In this document: positions 26,744 through 35,944 of the stretch, one piece after another
How positions within the stretch are numbered: the first letter of the stretch is position 1
Layout: every line of letters begins with the position of its first letter
NCBI RefSeq assembly: GCF_019957155.1
Contig: NZ_JAIPME010000002.1
Location: 1,426,001 to 1,490,000 of the forward strand
From: Anaerococcus murdochii
GTDB taxonomy: Bacteria; Bacillota; Clostridia; Tissierellales; Peptoniphilaceae
Direction of reading: 5' to 3'
Length of the DNA: 64,000 bases
Notes under the pieces: model-generated
The model's database searches: none
Seen by the model: the letters and a program-made list of their open reading frames with translations, nothing else
Told to the model about the DNA's origin: nothing
Translations under genes and position numbers: made by a program

Positions 26744-28042
26744 ATGAAGCTCCCTAAGACAAAATCCAAAACCATCTTTGTCCTATCAGCCACAGGTTCT
26801 GCGGTTGGTATGGCAAATGTTTGGGGTTTTCCTTATAAGTTTCACAAGGGCGGGCTATTTTTCCTGATTTTTTACCTGATTTTCATCTCGCTTTTTTCCT
26901 ATGTTGGCCTATCTAGCGAATTTGCCATAGGAAGGATGGGCAAGGGATCAGTTGTAAATTCTTACGAAAAAGCCATAAAAACATCCCGCCCAAATTCAAA
27001 AATAGCAAAAATTTATGGCTATTTTCCACTTTTAATTTCCCTAATCATAGCGGTTGGCTATACAATAATAGTTTCCTATGTGGCCAAGGCCTTGGTGGAT
27101 ACCATAAATGGTAAACTTTTACTAACCCCACCATCAGTTTGGTTTGAAGACTTTTCTTCAAGGTCCTTTGCTGTTATGGAAGTCCATTTATTGATAATTG
27201 TCATGGTAATTTTGATAAGTCTCGGTGGTTTTAAGTCGGTTCAAAAACTAAACTCGATTTTGATGCCATCAATGATTGTAATTTACCTAATAGTTTTAGT
27301 AAAGATGTTAATGCTTCCAAACATAGGGGAAGGCTACAGACTACTTTTTAGGTTTGACTGGAAAGATTGTAATATTGGCACAGCAATTTCTGCCATGGGA
27401 GATGCCCTCTTTGCCCTTTCTATTACGGGTTTTGGCATGATTTTTGTGGGAAGGATGCTTGCTGACAACCACGATATAGTCACAAACTCAAAACTTACAG
27501 GACTTTTTGATACCATAGTTGCTCTTTTGTCAGCCTTTATAATTGTGCCAGCAATAGCAGTTTTTTCTATGGGTCACGCTGAGGGACCTGCCTTAATTTT
27601 CCACATCCTGCCTAGCATTTTTAATTCTATGAGGATAGGAAGTGGCTTTGCAATTTTATTTTACATGGCCATAATAATGGCGGGATTGACTTCGCTTCAA
27701 ACAATATTCGAATCGATTTCCCATACCCTAAACAAGGAATTTAAAATGGATGACAAACAAGCTCTTCTATTAGTAGGTACACTTGTTCTAATTTTGGGAA
27801 TTGACCTCCACCCACTAGCTAGGTGGTCACATTTGATGGACATAACAATCTATTACCTAATCCCACTTGGGGCCATGCTTGGCGCTGTGGTTTGGTTTTT
27901 CGTAATGGATCCTAAGGTTCTCTTAAAAGAGATAAATCTTGGGGCTAAAAAGCAAAAAAATGAAAATTTCATAAAAATTGGTAGGTATGTATATACACCG
28001 CTTGTAATAATAGTTTGTATAGGTGCAATACTCTTCCATTAA
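26744..28042 (+). CDS. Sodium-dependent NSS-family transporter, copy 1
   Basis: A 432-residue, roughly 11-helix membrane protein of the neurotransmitter:sodium symporter family. The unwound first helix SAVGMANVWGFPYKFHKGG (about 16-34) corresponds to the sodium and substrate site of LeuT. Bacterial members import amino acids with Na+. It starts two bases after trpS, and tryptophan or another aromatic amino acid is a plausible but unproven substrate. A paralogue of nearly equal length follows after a structured spacer. MANVWGFP in helix 1 differs from the LeuT NFLRFP and marks a divergent branch shared by both copies. Confidence 0.85.
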   Translation: MKLPKTKSKTIFVLSATGSAVGMANVWGFPYKFHKGGLFFLIFYLIFISLFSYVGLSSEFAIGRMGKGSVVNSYEKAIKTSRPNSKIAKIYGYFPLLISLIIAVGYTIIVSYVAKALVDTINGKLLLTPPSVWFEDFSSRSFAVMEVHLLIIVMVILISLGGFKSVQKLNSILMPSMIVIYLIVLVKMLMLPNIGEGYRLLFRFDWKDCNIGTAISAMGDALFALSITGFGMIFVGRMLADNHDIVTNSKLTGLFDTIVALLSAFIIVPAIAVFSMGHAEGPALIFHILPSIFNSMRIGSGFAILFYMAIIMAGLTSLQTIFESISHTLNKEFKMDDKQALLLVGTLVLILGIDLHPLARWSHLMDITIYYLIPLGAMLGAVVWFFVMDPKVLLKEINLGAKKQKNENFIKIGRYVYTPLVIIVCIGAILFH

Positions 28043-28048
28043 ATATTA

Positions 28049-28123
28049 CTCCTACAGAGATTCTTTGCTAGAAACTTTCCAAGTTTTTAGGTAAATAGCC
28101 AATCTTTGTAGGAGATTTTTTTT
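28049..28123 (+). terminator. Long structured terminator between the two NSS genes
   Basis: CTCCTACAGAGATT (28049-28062) pairs with AATCTTTGTAGGAG (28101-28114) with one mismatch, followed by eight T. The 38-base loop can form a second hairpin (GCTA...TAGC, AAACT...AGTTT). It is larger than a normal terminator and could be an attenuator. Confidence 0.7.
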
Positions 28124-28124
28124 C

Positions 28125-28152
28125 TTGAATTATTTTCAAAATGGGTTATAAT
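28125..28152 (+). promoter_or_regulatory. Promoter of the second NSS transporter gene
   Basis: TTGAAT (28125-28130) and TATAAT (28147-28152) are separated by 16 bp, right after the terminator T-run. Confidence 0.65.
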
Positions 28153-28219
28153 TAGACTATGCTTTAAAGTGATATACCGACAAAGAAAATAAATTTTTAT
28201 ATAAATAAAGGAGAAAAAA

Positions 28220-29524
28220 ATGAATAAGTTTAGTTCGAAATTAGGATTTATCCTCACGGCAGTCGGATCGGCCGTCGGTATGGCAAACGTGTGGGGCTTT
28301 CCATATAAATTCCAAAAAGGAGGCTTAGTTTTTTTAATAGCCTACATATTTTTTGTTAGTGTCTTCTCTTACTGCGGACTCGCTAGTGAGTTTGCAGTTG
28401 GAAGATATGCTCAAACAGGCACACTCGGTGCTTACCACAAGGCTTTCAAAAGCCGTAAAGAAGACACAGTTGTAGGCAAGTTTATAGGCTACATTCCATT
28501 AATTGGGTCTTTATTAATAGCTATTGGCTATGCAGTTATAGTTGCCTACGTTCTAAAAGCCTTGGTTGATTCTTTATCTGGATTTTTATTAACTACTGAC
28601 ACTACATCTTACTTTGATAGTTTTTCCTTAAAGCCATTCTCAGTAGTGCCTTACCACTTTTTTATAATTGCAATTACATTGCTTTCATGTATAGGTGGAG
28701 CAACAACCATTGAAAAATCAAACAAAATTATGATGCCAACCTTCTTTGTACTTTTTGTAATTTTAGCAATTAGGATTTTAACACTTCCAAATGCTATAGA
28801 AGGCTACAAATACATGTTTAGGTTTGATAAAGAAATGCTATCTTGGGGAACAATCCTTCAGGCCATGGGCCAGGCATTTTTCTCCCTATCTGTAACAGGA
28901 TCGGGCATGCTAGTAGTAGGTGCGTATCTTTCTGATGATGAAGATATAGTTTCATCATCAAAAATGACAGGATTTCTTGATACTCTAGCAGCCATGCTAG
29001 CGTCTTTTGTAATGATTCCAGCAATTATTGTTTATAGTATGGACCAAGCAGGTGGACCTGGACTCTTATTCCAAGTTCTACCAACAATTCTTCAAGACAT
29101 GGCAGCAGGAAGAATTTTTGCCATTATTTTATACGTAGCAGTTGTTTTCGGCGGTATATCATCCCTACAAAATATGTTTGAAGTAGTAGCAGAATCCCTT
29201 ATGCAAAGGCATCCAAAATTAAAACGTAATTTGGTTTTAGTTTTAATCGGAATCGTAGTTTTTGCCATTGGTGTGAATATGGAAATGATTAGCCAGTGGG
29301 GGCCATTTATGGACATTATCTCAATCTATGTAATCCCAATAGGGGCAATGATTGGTGCAGTGACCTGGTTCTGGATTTTGAAAAAAGACCAATTACTCGG
29401 TGCAATAAACCTAGGTTCAAAGAAAGTCTACGGCGATACTTGGTACAATATTGGAAAATTCCTATACGTACCTTTAGCAGTTATTTTATGTTTAATTGCA
29501 GTCATATTTAGAATATCATTTTAA
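28220..29524 (+). CDS. Sodium-dependent NSS-family transporter, copy 2
   Basis: A 434-residue paralogue of the preceding gene, sharing SAVGMANVWGFPYK near the start, matching loops around helices 4-6 and a similar end (GAINLGSKK beside EINLGAKK in copy 1). It should be an Na+-coupled amino-acid importer with about 11 helices. It has its own promoter and AAAGGAG site, and a terminator follows, so it is expressed separately from copy 1. The likely use of the duplication is a different substrate range or a different growth condition (inference). Confidence 0.85.
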   Translation: MNKFSSKLGFILTAVGSAVGMANVWGFPYKFQKGGLVFLIAYIFFVSVFSYCGLASEFAVGRYAQTGTLGAYHKAFKSRKEDTVVGKFIGYIPLIGSLLIAIGYAVIVAYVLKALVDSLSGFLLTTDTTSYFDSFSLKPFSVVPYHFFIIAITLLSCIGGATTIEKSNKIMMPTFFVLFVILAIRILTLPNAIEGYKYMFRFDKEMLSWGTILQAMGQAFFSLSVTGSGMLVVGAYLSDDEDIVSSSKMTGFLDTLAAMLASFVMIPAIIVYSMDQAGGPGLLFQVLPTILQDMAAGRIFAIILYVAVVFGGISSLQNMFEVVAESLMQRHPKLKRNLVLVLIGIVVFAIGVNMEMISQWGPFMDIISIYVIPIGAMIGAVTWFWILKKDQLLGAINLGSKKVYGDTWYNIGKFLYVPLAVILCLIAVIFRISF

Positions 29525-29530
29525 TGAAAA

Positions 29531-29557
29531 AAGCGGGTCTAAGACTTGCTTTTCTTA
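29531..29557 (+). terminator. Rho-independent terminator after NSS copy 2
   Basis: AAGCGGGTC pairs with GACTTGCTT (two G-T pairs) around TAA, followed by a short T-run. Confidence 0.65.
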
Positions 29558-29695
29558 TGTTTTAGATGTTATAAAATTGTTTTTTATTTATGGTATAGTT
29601 ACTATAGATAGTATATAAATTAGCATAAGTGAGTTTAAATATATTCAAATTCGTATTACGATTTTTTATTAGGATTTTTATGAATAGGAAATGGT

Positions 29696-30349
29696 ATGAA
29701 AAAGATATTAATAATTGAAGATGATACAAATTTAAATAAAGGGCTTTCTATAGCCTTAAATAAAGAATATGAAGTTTTTTCTGTAAACACAATTAGTGAA
29801 GCTAAATCTTTTATTGATGATGCGGATTTGATTTTACTTGATATGAACTTACCAGATGGAGATGGGCTTGAAATAATAAAATATACCAGAGAAACTTCAT
29901 CAATTCCTATTATAGTTTTATCAGCCATAGATCTAGAAGCATATATCATTTCAGCCATAAATTTAGGTGCAGATGATTATTTAACCAAGCCTTTTTCTTT
30001 AGGAATCTTAGAAGCAAAGATAAAAAGAGCTTTTGAAAAAATAGTGTCTAGTGATTTAAATCTTTATAAGAAAGATGGTCTAGACTTTAATTTCAATGAA
30101 AATACTTTCTATGTAGATAATAAAAATATAGATCTCACAAGAACAGAGACAAAAATTTTATACTACATGATAAAAAACAAGTCTCAAGTTATTACTAAGG
30201 AATTACTTTTTGATTTTGTTTGGGGAATAGATGATGACTTTATTGATCAAAATACATTGAGCGTCAATATTTCTAGGATACGAAATAAATTAAAACCCTA
30301 TGACCCAATAGAAACAGTCTTTGGAGTTGGATATAAATGGAAATTTTAA
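29696..30349 (+). CDS. OmpR-family response regulator of an ABC-transporter module
   Basis: A 217-residue regulator with a receiver domain (phospho-Asp in LILLDMNLPDGDG, about residue 48; switch Lys in DDYLTKPFS) and a winged-helix DNA-binding domain ending TVFGVGYKWKF. It overlaps its kinase gene by 13 bp. It most likely controls the ABC genes downstream through the TTACA-N4-TGTAA operator at 31223-31236, which resembles the sites used by BceR-type regulators of antimicrobial-peptide resistance. Codon use (many ATA, TTA, AAA) looks more AT-rich than that of flanking genes. AGGAA precedes the ATG. Confidence 0.87.
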   Translation: MKKILIIEDDTNLNKGLSIALNKEYEVFSVNTISEAKSFIDDADLILLDMNLPDGDGLEIIKYTRETSSIPIIVLSAIDLEAYIISAINLGADDYLTKPFSLGILEAKIKRAFEKIVSSDLNLYKKDGLDFNFNENTFYVDNKNIDLTRTETKILYYMIKNKSQVITKELLFDFVWGIDDDFIDQNTLSVNISRIRNKLKPYDPIETVFGVGYKWKF

Positions 30350-31209
30350 TAGGTCTTTTAGTAATTATAATTGGAATTCTTTTATATAAATATATTACCT
30401 TGAGAAATGAAATGCTTGAACTTTCAGACTATATTGATAAGGCTTTGGATGGAAATTTAGAAATCACAGAATTTGATGAAAAGGAATTATCTAAAATAAA
30501 ATCAAAGCTCATTAAGTTTTTGTATGCCAGCCAAGTAAAAGAAGCGAAAATAAATATAGAAAAAAGTAAAACAAAAGATTTAATAGCAGATATATCACAC
30601 CAAACCAAGACACCCATTACCAACCTTTCTTTATACATCAGTCTTTTAGAAGATGATCCGAAAGATGAGTATCTTGAAATTATAAAGTATGAGCTTAATA
30701 AACTAGAATTTTTAATTCAAAACCTAGTAAAATCTTCTAGGCTTGAATCAGATATTATTTCCTTACAAAAACATCAAGCAAATTTAAAAGACATAGTAGA
30801 AGATGTTTTGAGAGAATTTAAAGTAATATTATATGAAAAAAACATAAGCATAAATTTAAAAGACGAAGACTTAATTTTCAATTTAGACGAAAGATGGCTC
30901 AAAGAAGCTATCCACAATCTAGTAGATAATGCTATAAAATACTCGCCAAATGGTTCTACTATTAATATTTCAATTTATAAATCTTACCTAAACTATAATC
31001 TAGACATAGAAAATGAGTGCAAAGACATATCAGAAGAAGCTTTGCCGAAGATATTTGAAAGATTTTATAGAGGAAAAAATTCAGTTTCAAAGGATGGTTT
31101 GGGTTTAGGTCTTTTTATAGCCAGAGAAATTATAGAAAAGCATGGCGGAAATATAAGAGCGTCTTTGGATAATAACAGAATAAAATTTTCAGTAGACTTC
31201 CCATTGTGA
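30337..31209 (+). CDS. Sensor histidine kinase of an ABC-transporter module
   Basis: A 290-residue kinase with one N-terminal membrane helix (about 3-20) and no extracellular domain. The H-box is ISHQTKTPITNLS (His about 88), the N-box HNLVDNAIKYSPNG and the glycine boxes GLGLGLFIAREI. Kinases this short that sit beside an ABC transporter usually receive their signal from the transporter rather than sensing a ligand themselves; I infer the same here. GGAG upstream and the overlap with the regulator gene support the start. Confidence 0.85.
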   Translation: MEILIGLLVIIIGILLYKYITLRNEMLELSDYIDKALDGNLEITEFDEKELSKIKSKLIKFLYASQVKEAKINIEKSKTKDLIADISHQTKTPITNLSLYISLLEDDPKDEYLEIIKYELNKLEFLIQNLVKSSRLESDIISLQKHQANLKDIVEDVLREFKVILYEKNISINLKDEDLIFNLDERWLKEAIHNLVDNAIKYSPNGSTINISIYKSYLNYNLDIENECKDISEEALPKIFERFYRGKNSVSKDGLGLGLFIAREIIEKHGGNIRASLDNNRIKFSVDFPL

Positions 31210-31221
31210 GAAGTCTTTTTT

Positions 31222-31260
31222 CTTACAAAACTGTAAGAAGTCTTGTAAGTAATTTGTAAG
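31222..31260 (+). promoter_or_regulatory. BceR-like operator and TGTAAG direct-repeat array before the ABC operon
   Basis: CTTACA-AAAC-TGTAAG (31222-31237) is an inverted repeat containing TTACA-N4-TGTAA. Two more TGTAAG copies follow at 31244-31249 and 31255-31260, with 12- and 11-base steps, about one helical turn. Winged-helix regulators of the OmpR class bind such repeats, and BceR-type sites have the TNACA-N4-TGTAA consensus as I recall it. Confidence 0.65.
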
Positions 31261-31298
31261 ATATGAATGTTAATATTAAATGTAAAGAGGTGATAGAT

Positions 31299-31976
31299 AT
31301 GTTAAAAGTGGAAAATTTAAAAAGATATTATAAAACAAATGATGTGGAAGTAAGAGCTCTTGATGGAGTATCTTTCGATGTAGAAAAAGGAGAATTTATT
31401 TCTATTATAGGAGCATCTGGATCTGGTAAATCAACCCTATTACATTTACTAGGAGGACTTGATTATCCTACAAGCGGAAAAGTTTTGATTGATGATACTG
31501 ACATTTATGCATTGAAAGATGATGAGAGAACAATTTTTAGAAGAAGAAATATTGGTTTTGTCTTTCAAGCATATAATCTTTTGCCAATGTTAAATGTGTA
31601 TGAGAATATAATTATTCCCTTTGGTCTAGATGGGGATGTGGTAGATAAGAAATATGTTGATTCCGTAATAGACATTCTAGAGATAAGTGATCAAAAATAT
31701 AAAATGCCAAACGAATTATCTGGTGGACAGCAACAAAGAGTTGCTATAGCAAGAGCCTTGGTTACCAAACCTTCTTTAATTTTAGCTGACGAACCTACAG
31801 GAAATTTAGATTCAAAATCATCTTCTCAAGTTGTTTACTTACTAAAAAAGATTAATAAAGAGCTTGGAAATACTATTCTTATGATCACTCACGATGATGC
31901 GGTAGCTCAAGCCGCAGAAAGAACTTTAAGGATAGAAGATGGAAGGCTGGCGGGAAAAAATGAAAGTCAAAAATAA
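31299..31976 (+). CDS. ABC transporter ATPase (MacB/LolD type)
   Basis: A 225-residue ATPase with Walker [13 protein letters not shown] (about 38-49), Q-loop VFQAYNLLP, signature [15 protein letters not shown], Walker [12 protein letters not shown] and the H-loop His. This is the standard subunit for FtsX-like permeases in mechanotransmission-type transporters. AGAGGTGAT precedes ATG 31299; the longer frame from 31263 lacks such a site. It overlaps the permease gene by 17 bp. With the two-component genes upstream it forms a regulator-kinase-ATPase-permease set typical of peptide-antibiotic resistance. Confidence 0.9.
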   Translation: MLKVENLKRYYKTNDVEVRALDGVSFDVEKGEFISIIGASGSGKSTLLHLLGGLDYPTSGKVLIDDTDIYALKDDERTIFRRRNIGFVFQAYNLLPMLNVYENIIIPFGLDGDVVDKKYVDSVIDILEISDQKYKMPNELSGGQQQRVAIARALVTKPSLILADEPTGNLDSKSSSQVVYLLKKINKELGNTILMITHDDAVAQAAERTLRIEDGRLAGKNESQK

Positions 31977-34440
31977 AGCTTATATAAGACGTCTTGCAAA
32001 AAGTATTTTAAATGCGAATAAAAGCAGGAGAAATATTCTCTTATTAGCAATTGCCTTAACTTCTATACTATTTACGAGCCTATTTTCAGTAGCCTTAGGG
32101 TTAGGAAAGAGCATGGAAACCCAAACAATGAAAACTATTGGTACAATCAGCCATGGCTGTTTTAAAGAACTTTCTGACAAAGACATAAATATTTTATCCA
32201 AGGATAAAGACATAAAGGATTTTTCAATAAGAGAGAAAGTTGGTATTCTTAATGATGAAAAAATAAGTGCAGAACTATCCTATATGGACAAAAATGGATT
32301 TGAATGGTCGCTAATAGAAAAAGTTAAAGGGAAATTTCCTGAAAAAGAAAACGACGTATTTATAGATTTAGCAACTGCAAAAAAATTAGGTTATAAGGGT
32401 GAAATTGGAGAAGAGATTGAAATTCCCTACAATATAGAAAAACCTTACACAGGAGAAATTATCGAAAATAAAAGTGATAAATTTATTATATCGGGGACTT
32501 TTCAAAATCCTATTGACTCTAATGTCGGTGTAGGTCAAATCTATTTATCAAAAGCTTATGTAGATAAATTATCCCTTCCAAAAAATAATAGCGATTTGGG
32601 AGTAATGTTAAATAATTCTTTTAAGATAGGGGATAAGCTTTTAAAAATTGCTGAGAGAAATGGTTATAAAGTGGTAGATGACCCTGGAAATCTATCCGAC
32701 AAAGAAATAAGGATTGGTGTTAACTTTGCCTATCTTTTATCTGGTGATTCTAGTTTTGATTTTAAAACATTTCTACCCTTCTTAGCTTTTTTGATTTTGG
32801 TAATAGTCGCGGGATATCTGATAATAAATAATATTTTTAAGATATCCGTAAATGAAGATATTAAACTTCTAGGACTTTTAAAAACAATTGGAATGACAAA
32901 GCCACAAATCAAAAGGCTTATTCATCTTGAGTCTTTAGCAGTCGCACTTCCTTCAATAATAATTGGAGATATAATTGGAATTTCTATCGGAAAAATCATT
33001 TTAAACAAAATATTTGCAAGTAATGAGATGTTAACGGATGTAAAATTATCACTTGCTGTAATAATCTTAATTATCTTATTTTCGACAGCCTTTACATTGC
33101 TTACAGTATTTCTATCAGTGATGAGACCAGCTAGGTTCGCAGCAAAAGTTTCTCCAATAGATGCCAGCAGATACAATGAAATCCAAATAAAAAATAAGTA
33201 TAAAAGCGAGGATATTTCTCTAGGTAAACTTGCTAGAAGACAAGTATTTTCCAATAAATTTAGATTTATATCCATAGTTCTATCTATTAGCCTTTCTGCA
33301 GTTATTTTGAATAGTGTCTTAACTTATACAAGCAATATTGATCTAGAAAAGGGAATTTCTGATGTAATTGCAACGGACTATAATATAGCAAGCCCAAAAT
33401 ATTTTAGGTATATGTACTCAGGAAGTGAAGACGGTATTAATGAAAAGTATATTGGTGAAATAGAAAACCATAAAGGATTTAAAAGTGGAGGTGCCTTATA
33501 TTCATACGGATATGAGTACACATATCCGGTTATAAAAATAGAAGACAATAAAGTTGCTCCAATATTATTGGGAATAGATGATTATTTAATAAATAAACAA
33601 AAAATAATAGATGGAGAATTTGATAAAGAAAAATGGCAAACAGGAAATTATGTTATCATAGGAGAATATGGAGATAAAAAATCTGCATTTAAAGCTGGCG
33701 ATAAAATAAAGATCAAAGTAAAAAATAGCATCAAAGAAGTCCAAATTATGGGAAAGATTAATTATAATTTTTCCGATGGATTGAGATATTTTCCTATTAT
33801 CCAGGAAAATCAATTTGATGAGTCTAGCCCTGAGTTAGATTTAGAATATTTTTATTTAAATCCTAATTTGTACAAAGAACTCACAGGTGATAATAGTATA
33901 ATGTCCTATGGATTTGATGTAGTAGATAGCGAAAAGGAAAATTTTGATAAGTTATTAAAATCTTTTGAAAATGAACCAGGATTTTCCTATGACTCAAGAG
34001 ATCTTCAAATAAAGTCTTTTAAAGATTTCAAAAATCTTATAGAATTTGTGGGTTATAGTTTATCTATAGTATTGTTTTTAATTTCTGTACTGAATTTTAT
34101 AAATGTTATTGCTACTGAAATTTTGAGAAATATGGTTAACTTATCAATTCTTGAAGCAATTGGAATGACAAAGAAAAATATTAAAAAATATTTGGTGAAA
34201 AAGAATTTGATCTATTCTTTATGTGGCTTAATATTTTCTTTCATCATTATGCTTCTTGTAGATAAATACATCTTGATGGATTTTATTGAACAGACTCAGT
34301 GGACTTCCTATAAATTTGTAATCATGCCACTTATACTTGTAAACTTTGTAAATATTATCATTGGTATAATATTTACAGGTAGATTCTATGAAAAGCATAG
34401 CCAAAATAGTCTTGTAGATAGAATAAGAAGTTTAGAATAA
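31960..34440 (+). CDS. FtsX-like ABC permease with two extracellular domains
   Basis: An 826-residue permease. The layout is helix 1 (about 28-50), an external domain of about 215 residues, helices 2-4 (about 275-400), a short link, helix 5 (about 435), a second external domain of about 250 residues, and helices 6-8 at the end: two FtsX units. The Bce-type permeases that pair with such regulators usually have ten helices and one large external domain, so this one is a different branch. The start at 31960 is chosen for GGCGGGAAAAA upstream; an earlier in-frame ATG at 31939 is possible. The likely role is removal or sensing of membrane-active peptides or lipid-linked antibiotics (inference). 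Confidence 0.83.
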   Translation: MKVKNKAYIRRLAKSILNANKSRRNILLLAIALTSILFTSLFSVALGLGKSMETQTMKTIGTISHGCFKELSDKDINILSKDKDIKDFSIREKVGILNDEKISAELSYMDKNGFEWSLIEKVKGKFPEKENDVFIDLATAKKLGYKGEIGEEIEIPYNIEKPYTGEIIENKSDKFIISGTFQNPIDSNVGVGQIYLSKAYVDKLSLPKNNSDLGVMLNNSFKIGDKLLKIAERNGYKVVDDPGNLSDKEIRIGVNFAYLLSGDSSFDFKTFLPFLAFLILVIVAGYLIINNIFKISVNEDIKLLGLLKTIGMTKPQIKRLIHLESLAVALPSIIIGDIIGISIGKIILNKIFASNEMLTDVKLSLAVIILIILFSTAFTLLTVFLSVMRPARFAAKVSPIDASRYNEIQIKNKYKSEDISLGKLARRQVFSNKFRFISIVLSISLSAVILNSVLTYTSNIDLEKGISDVIATDYNIASPKYFRYMYSGSEDGINEKYIGEIENHKGFKSGGALYSYGYEYTYPVIKIEDNKVAPILLGIDDYLINKQKIIDGEFDKEKWQTGNYVIIGEYGDKKSAFKAGDKIKIKVKNSIKEVQIMGKINYNFSDGLRYFPIIQENQFDESSPELDLEYFYLNPNLYKELTGDNSIMSYGFDVVDSEKENFDKLLKSFENEPGFSYDSRDLQIKSFKDFKNLIEFVGYSLSIVLFLISVLNFINVIATEILRNMVNLSILEAIGMTKKNIKKYLVKKNLIYSLCGLIFSFIIMLLVDKYILMDFIEQTQWTSYKFVIMPLILVNFVNIIIGIIFTGRFYEKHSQNSLVDRIRSLE

Positions 34441-34561
34441 AAATTTCATCTTTAAATATAAAGATTTTATTGAGTTTCGATTTATAAATCTATAGTATAA
34501 TAACATTATTAAAAAACAAATGTGTATACCAAATATATATAACTGAGATTTTCAATAAAAT

Positions 34562-34597
34562 AAAATCCCTTTTTAAGTTTTTTAAAAAGGGATTTTT
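34562..34597. terminator. Strong bidirectional terminator between the ABC module and purC
   Basis: AAATCCCTTTTTAA pairs with TTAAAAAGGGATTT around GTTTT, with A/T-runs on both sides. It ends minus-strand purC and plus-strand read-through from the ABC genes. The 120 bp before it are AT-rich with no identifiable element. Confidence 0.85.
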
Positions 34598-34601
34598 ATA
34601 A

Positions 34602-35282
34602 TTAGTCTAAAACCAAATCAGTAAGTCTAAGTGGTTCGATATATTCATCGCCCTTGTAGACTCTCATGTTGCCGCCAGATATTTCATCTATTAGGATGAC
34701 TTTGTCATTTTCATCTAGGCCGAATTCTAGTTTTATATCATAAAGGTCAAGATTTTTTTCTTTTAGGATGTCACGGATTATGCCGCAAATTTCTTTTGTA
34801 AGCCTTTTTAGTTCTTCATATTGGTCAGCTGTTGCGATATTTAGAACTTCTAGGCAGTCTTTAGAAATTGTAGGGTCGCCTGCTGCGTCATCTTTGATTG
34901 TTACTTCAAAAAATGCGTCAAGTGGAGCGCCTTCTTCTATGTATTTGCCGTATCTTTTGTAAAAAGATCCTACAGCCCTGTATCTGCAAATAAATTCAAG
35001 ACCCTTGCCAAATACTCTAGCTTTTCTAACTTCCATTGTGTTTTCACTTACATTTGCTTTTACATAATGGGTTGGGATATTTTTTTCATTTAGTTTATTA
35101 AAGAAAAATTCTGTCATCCTAAGACCTGCATTGCCTGCGCCTTCTATTGATAGGCCGACTTGGTTTTCACCTGGGTCAAAAACGCCGTCCTTGCCTGTAA
35201 CGTCGTCTTTAAATTTCATCAAGATGTTGCCATTTTCGAGGCTGTAGATGTTCTTAGTCTTGCCTTTGTAAATTAAATCCAT
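34602..35282 (-). CDS. purC: Phosphoribosylaminoimidazole-succinocarboxamide synthase (SAICAR synthetase)
   Basis: A 226-residue enzyme joining CAIR and aspartate with ATP, the eighth step of IMP synthesis. KGKTKNIYS at the N-terminus binds ATP; SVEYVCR-type and GLKLIDFKLEFG-type segments appear as GLEFICRYRAVGSF and LYDIKLEFGLD, followed by LIDEISGGNMR. AAGGAG precedes ATG 35282. It is transcribed away from the purE operon, with 182 bp between the two starts, so the purine genes are split into divergent units that could share a control region. I saw no purine riboswitch there. Confidence 0.93.
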   Translation of the reverse strand: MDLIYKGKTKNIYSLENGNILMKFKDDVTGKDGVFDPGENQVGLSIEGAGNAGLRMTEFFFNKLNEKNIPTHYVKANVSENTMEVRKARVFGKGLEFICRYRAVGSFYKRYGKYIEEGAPLDAFFEVTIKDDAAGDPTISKDCLEVLNIATADQYEELKRLTKEICGIIRDILKEKNLDLYDIKLEFGLDENDKVILIDEISGGNMRVYKGDEYIEPLRLTDLVLD

Positions 35283-35405
35283 TATTTTCTCCTTATACAT
35301 TTACAATAATGATATAATACTTACGACTTTCTTACAAATAAATTTTATTTACTAAGAATAATTTGTCAAGCCGACTTCATAAAAAATTTAATTTTCACTT
35401 TACCA

Positions 35406-35433
35406 TTGAAAAAAATAATAAAATAGATATACT
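35406..35433 (+). promoter_or_regulatory. Promoter of the purE-fhs operon
   Basis: TTGAAA (35406-35411) and TATACT (35428-35433) have a 16-bp spacer, and purE begins 31 bases later with an AAGGAG site. Confidence 0.6.
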
Positions 35434-35464
35434 AATTTTGTAGAAGAAAAGTTAAGGAGTTAAA

Positions 35465-35944
35465 ATGTCAAAAATAGCTGTCATAATGGGTTCAAAATCT
35501 GACTACAAGACTATGAAAGAGTGCTGTGCTGTACTTGATAAGTTTGGCATAGACTACGATAAGAGGGTTGTTAGTGCGCATAGGACACCTGAGTTAATGG
35601 TTGACTTTGCGAAAAATGCTAGGAAAAACGGCTACAGCCTTATTATTGCTGCGGCTGGTGGTGCTGCACATTTGCCAGGTATGGTTGCTGCGTCAACTAC
35701 TCTACCTGTGATTGGTGTCCCAATTAAATCATCAACCCTAAACGGCGTTGACTCGCTTCTTTCTATTGTGCAAATGCCATATGGTGTGCCTGTTGCAACC
35801 ATGGCTATAGGAGAGGCAGGTGCAAAAAACGCTGCTATTACTGCCCTTGCAATTCTTGCTATAAACGACGAAAAATTAGCAGAAAAGTACAGGGATTTTA
35901 AAATTGAATTAGAAAATATAGTAAAGGAAGATATGAAAATATGA
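35465..35944 (+). CDS. purE: N5-carboxyaminoimidazole ribonucleotide mutase
   Basis: A 159-residue class I PurE that moves the carboxyl group of N5-CAIR to C4. [10 protein letters not shown] (9-18), SAHRTPE (38-44) and [13 protein letters not shown] (59-71) form the active site, including the essential His. It works with PurK, whose start overlaps its stop by four bases. First gene of the purine operon. Confidence 0.95.
   Translation: MSKIAVIMGSKSDYKTMKECCAVLDKFGIDYDKRVVSAHRTPELMVDFAKNARKNGYSLIIAAAGGAAHLPGMVAASTTLPVIGVPIKSSTLNGVDSLLSIVQMPYGVPVATMAIGEAGAKNAAITALAILAINDEKLAEKYRDFKIELENIVKEDMKI

Noticed and set aside
26744..29524. Tandem NSS genes as a recent duplication
   Set aside because: The two copies differ at many positions and have separate control regions, so the duplication is old.
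31222..31260. TGTAAG repeats as a CRISPR-like array
   Set aside because: The units are only six bases with 5-6-base gaps; regulator half-sites explain them better.
35283..35464. Purine riboswitch or PurR box between purC and purE
   Set aside because: I could not find the conserved riboswitch loops or a paired PurBox; only a promoter is supported.
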